A program made the position numbers and the translations under genes. From the NCBI RefSeq assembly GCF_000281045.1, contig NW_008246075.1, positions 549,822 through 572,371 of the forward strand: DNA of 22,550 nt. Direction: 5' to 3'. Each line of letters starts with the position of its first letter. The stretch's first letter is position 1. This DNA comes from Saprolegnia diclina VS20. Taxonomy: Eukaryota > Oomycota > Saprolegniomycetes > Saprolegniales > Saprolegniaceae. Shown piece by piece: positions 19,977 through 22,550 of the stretch. The notes under the pieces are model-generated. The model worked only from the letters and a program-made list of their open reading frames with translations, ran no database searches and was not told the DNA's origin.

Positions 19977-21684
19977 TTAAACGACCTTGTCCGTCGCAGT
20001 GCTGCCATACGAGACCATGTTGCGCAACGACATGAGCGGGCGGGAGGGCGAGTTGCGCTGGCGAAACGTCGCGGGGCTCTGGTGGTACATGACGCGTCCT
20101 GGTCTCCGACATTAGACCGTATTTGCTGACAAATTCAAAGAAATACCTCGCTTGGCCCGCATCATTTGCGTCTTCTGAAAGCTTGGCGACGCAAACATGG
20201 GCGACTTTTCGACCGACTTGGTACCGGACGCATCCAAACGCTGCTCCTTCTCGGAATGGTACACGAGAATCCCAATCTATCCATATACATTGGATACATC
20301 CAAACCACATAGCCAGGATACATACCACGAGCACAAAGAGAGCAAACGCATCGTAGAGCGTAAACGTCTGGGACGCATGCGCCCCCGCGAGGAACGGGAG
20401 CATGTACAACATGTCTGTCAACGGCAGGCAAATCGCCGACGAGACCACAAAGAGAACGCTGCTGCCTTCCTTGAAGACAAACAGCATCAACTAATCAAAG
20501 GTCCTCAACGCAATTCCTCTCGACAGCACCAAGACAATACTACGTACTTGGTTGTACACGAGGTTGAAGGCGAGGTAGAGGAGGAAGAGGAGAAAGACAC
20601 TGTTGTGATCGCACGGCACGACGTCACCGTGGAGCGTGACGTTGCGACCGAGGAAGCAGTCGTTGGCGGCCGCAATGTAGCCTGGAAACGCTGTCCATGC
20701 AATCGGCGGATCGCAAAACACTGGAATCTAGCAAAATATCAACGAAATGATAAAAAAAAGCTTCAAAAACAGTAAAAAACGCGTACGCGGATCGTCCAGA
20801 TCGTCAGAAGACCCCAGCCCACTTGGTACGTGCTGATCCACGCGTTCGTGTACCAAATATCCAAATCGACGTCCTTCAAGCCAATCTCCTTGTAGACTAT
20901 CCAGCGATATCGTTTTGGATACATTTTGACAGTGGTGGGTACCGTTCGAGAGCGCCGAGGGCACCATCGCGAACACATACATGCTGATCCAGCCGACGCT
21001 CGGGTCCGGCGAGTTGGCCGGGCGCTCGCCGTGCAGGATTGGGATCATTGCGACCAGACCGCCGTAGACGACGAGGATCGCGCCAAGCACGTGGATGCGC
21101 CGGTACTTGGTTTTGAGAAAGAGATACGACATGATCATGTTGAACGGCAGGTTCACTTGCCCGAGCACATTGGCGAGGTTGCCGCTAAGGCCAGTCATCA
21201 ATACACCGCAAACGATATGTCCATGAAGGTTCACCCAATGTGCGGCGTCGGGAAGGCCGCCAAGAAACCACAAACCATGTCGAGGAGCGCCATGTAGGCG
21301 AAGCGCGACGTCGGAAACGCCTTCATCTGGGGCGTCACGTCCTCTACGCAACATGCAATGACGCAACAAAAACAGATCGTATGCCTACTCGTAAACCAGA
21401 GCTTGTACCACACGATGGGCCAGCACGTCAAGGCAAAGGCGAGCGGGCAAATAATGTTGGAAAAATACCACAAAAATGGCCCAAACTCAAACGTAATGCG
21501 CCTACGCGGTGCGTCGATCGACCAGCTCGGTCATACGAACGTACGTGTAGACGACGCGGTCGACGCAGCGCGCGACGATGAGGACGACGAGCGCGAGTGC
21601 GAGCTTCGAGTCTCCGAATCCGTGCATGCCAATCAAAAGGTGTGCTTGGATCGCAAGATGCGGCTGTCCGGATACATCGCCCAT
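19977..21684 (-). CDS. CRT-like membrane transporter, copy B
   Basis: Nine exons: 21684-21545, 21501-21389, 21343-21235, 21184-20943, 20896-20787, 20727-20548, 20490-20326, 20276-20147 and 20098-19977. They give 436 residues. The protein aligns with copy A along its whole length: RCVDRV, FGPFLWYFSNII, FAYMALLD, AAFPTPHIGGNLANV, NLPFNM, HVLGAILVVYGG, YKEIGLKDVDLDIWY, the loop cysteines in FCDPP, NDCFLG and PCD, then FKEGSSVLFVVSSAICLPLTD and VYHSEKE. Three internal exons (242, 110 and 165 nt) match copy A in length. The second intron sits 20 nt downstream of its position in A, and an extra intron splits the C-terminal tail. Past that intron the tail (GRVMYHQSP, NSPSRPL) again matches A, which supports the splice. 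The substrate is unknown. Start: ATG at 21684; a Met 19 codons later is the alternative. Confidence 0.85.
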
Positions 21685-22156
21685 GAGACAGACGTATTTT
21701 TAATGTGCCTTTTATGGCCAATTCACTTGGTTTTGTAGGCGACCACGCATAGTGTTTGATGCAAACGGTAACCGGACATGGAGCGCCACAACTTCAACCC
21801 GACAAGCAAAGATCTCCATGGCTACATGAAAGCGTCGACGAGCGCTGGCTCAGACTACGTAGTCCCCTCGAGAATCTATAGCTTTGAGCTCCTTGGTAGT
21901 CATATTTAACGTAAAGAGGACGGGCAAACTGACTGCGAAAATAAAATGGGATCAAATACAGACCTAAGATCCTGAACAAAAGCTACCTGTTGTTCAGAAG
22001 TAGCATGCCTGGGATGGTGGCCACCAAGTCCTGGCTAAATACAGTGGGGGATGCGCGGGGGACTCTATCGAGCTCCTTCCTAGGTAACTGGATGTTATCG
22101 TTGTCAACTCGTTCTCGCCGCCCAACACGGGGTAGCCAGCGACGCTTGTTGCGTCT

Positions 22157-22218
22157 GTGTTGAGCTCCAAACTCGCTCGATGACAATATGTTATTTCGAG
22201 TGAGTTTGGGCTCAACAC
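22157..22218. repeat. Long near-perfect inverted repeat
   Basis: The left arm 22157-22180 (24 nt, GTGTTGAGC...CTCGA) and the right arm 22196-22218 (23 nt, TCGAG...CTCAACAC) are reverse complements except for one unpaired base and one mismatch. The loop is 15 nt and AT-rich. The arms are too long and too exact to expect by chance in a window of this size. Confidence 0.75.
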
Positions 22219-22240
22219 GTCGTGCGAACGTGGGATGCAG

Positions 22241-22263
22241 CCTCCGAATCTACTATCCGGAGG
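22241..22263. repeat. Short hairpin
   Basis: CCTCCG at 22241-22246 and CGGAGG at 22258-22263 are exact reverse complements across an 11-nt loop. It lies 22 nt past the larger inverted repeat and may belong to the same element. Confidence 0.4.
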
Positions 22264-22378
22264 AACACTTTTCGTCGTGGGTTTGTGTCCCATAAACGAA
22301 GCGAACGCGAGTGTACGGTTGGTTGCCGGCTTTATCCATACCAAACGACATGGGGACGGACGCGCTAGTATGGAGCAA

Positions 22379-22550
22379 ATGCGAAGAAGGTATCATTTTT
22401 CAATTGGCGTTCTTATGGTATCGGTGTACTACATTCAAGGCTTCCTCGCGCTCGCAGCGGTTGCCTTTGCTGCTCAAGAAGCGCCCGCGGACGCAATGAC
22501 GTTTGGCCGACTTGTCGACTGCGATGACAACAATGGTGGCGGTCGCTGGA
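22379..22550 (+). CDS. Possible secreted protein, N-terminus only (runs off the window)
   Basis: A frame opens with the ATG at 22379 and stays open to the end of the window (57 codons). From an in-frame Met at 22415, the residues MVSVYYIQGFLALAAVAFAA form a good signal peptide, with likely cleavage before QEAPADA. The visible mature part continues MTFGRLVDCDDNNGGGRW. The second Met is the better start for secretion. I recognise no family from so short a piece. It is not part of the CRT-like gene, which lies on the other strand. Confidence 0.4.
   Translation, partial: MRRRYHFSIGVLMVSVYYIQGFLALAAVAFAAQEAPADAMTFGRLVDCDDNNGGGRW

Larger units (their letters stand above)
21685..22378. other. Intergenic region right of CRT-like copy B
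   Basis: About 690 nt with no supported gene. It contains the promoter side of the leftward CRT-like gene, a strong hairpin at 22157-22218, a smaller one at 22241-22263, and a short inverted repeat near 21973 (TGAACAA/TTGTTCA). The clustering of palindromes suggests a small non-coding repeat element or structured RNA, which cannot be named from one copy. Confidence 0.45.

Noticed and set aside
21994-22344. 116-codon minus-strand frame with a faint likeness to part of a Copia-type integrase region
   Set aside because: The likeness is limited to a few scattered residues, with no catalytic motif, no terminal repeats and no neighbouring element parts. It is too weak to call even a fossil.

Overview
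The window looks like nuclear DNA of an oomycete, most likely a saprolegnialean water mould. The coding DNA is GC-rich, and the genes are packed and cut by very short introns. I placed 44 introns by hand; all are 37-61 nt and almost all end in TAG. The gene set includes a flagellar dynein-regulatory-complex protein, which implies a swimming zoospore stage, a divergent myosin, CRT-like transporters and a PI3-kinase with an unusual domain fusion. The lineage call is inference from gene content and architecture; I ran no search.

Layout. 588-4323 (-): a phosphoinositide 3-kinase with an N-terminal cNMP-binding-like and GAF region, then C2, helical and kinase domains. 4471-4734 (+): a small secreted cysteine-rich protein that shares a 147-nt divergent promoter with the kinase. 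6086-10056 (+): a myosin heavy chain. 11061-13465 (+): a DRC1 orthologue (axonemal nexin link). 13505-14226 (-): a PPIL3-type cyclophilin whose first exon codes only for the start methionine. 14653-16584 (-): a protein with two tandem ParB/SbnI/SerK-like (free serine kinase-like) domains. 17796-19500 (+) and 19977-21684 (-): two CRT-like transporter paralogues, tail to tail. 22379 to the right edge (+): the start of a possible secreted protein.

The genes do not form one pathway. The kinase and the myosin could both act in membrane and cytoskeleton dynamics, DRC1 serves the flagellum, PPIL3 is a spliceosome-associated prolyl isomerase family, and the CRT-like pair are endomembrane or plastid-type solute carriers in other lineages. 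The most novel item is the tandem SerK-like protein. Its two halves keep every motif I can recognise in register, and it carries basic, nuclear-signal-like patches at its N-terminus. Next are the cNMP/GAF fusion on the PI3-kinase, the intron placed directly after ATG in the cyclophilin gene, and the intron displacement between the CRT-like paralogues.

Exon boundaries were set by hand from GT...AG signals, reading-frame continuity, and family or paralogue similarity. I found no tRNA, rRNA or CRISPR array, and no mobile element that I could support.
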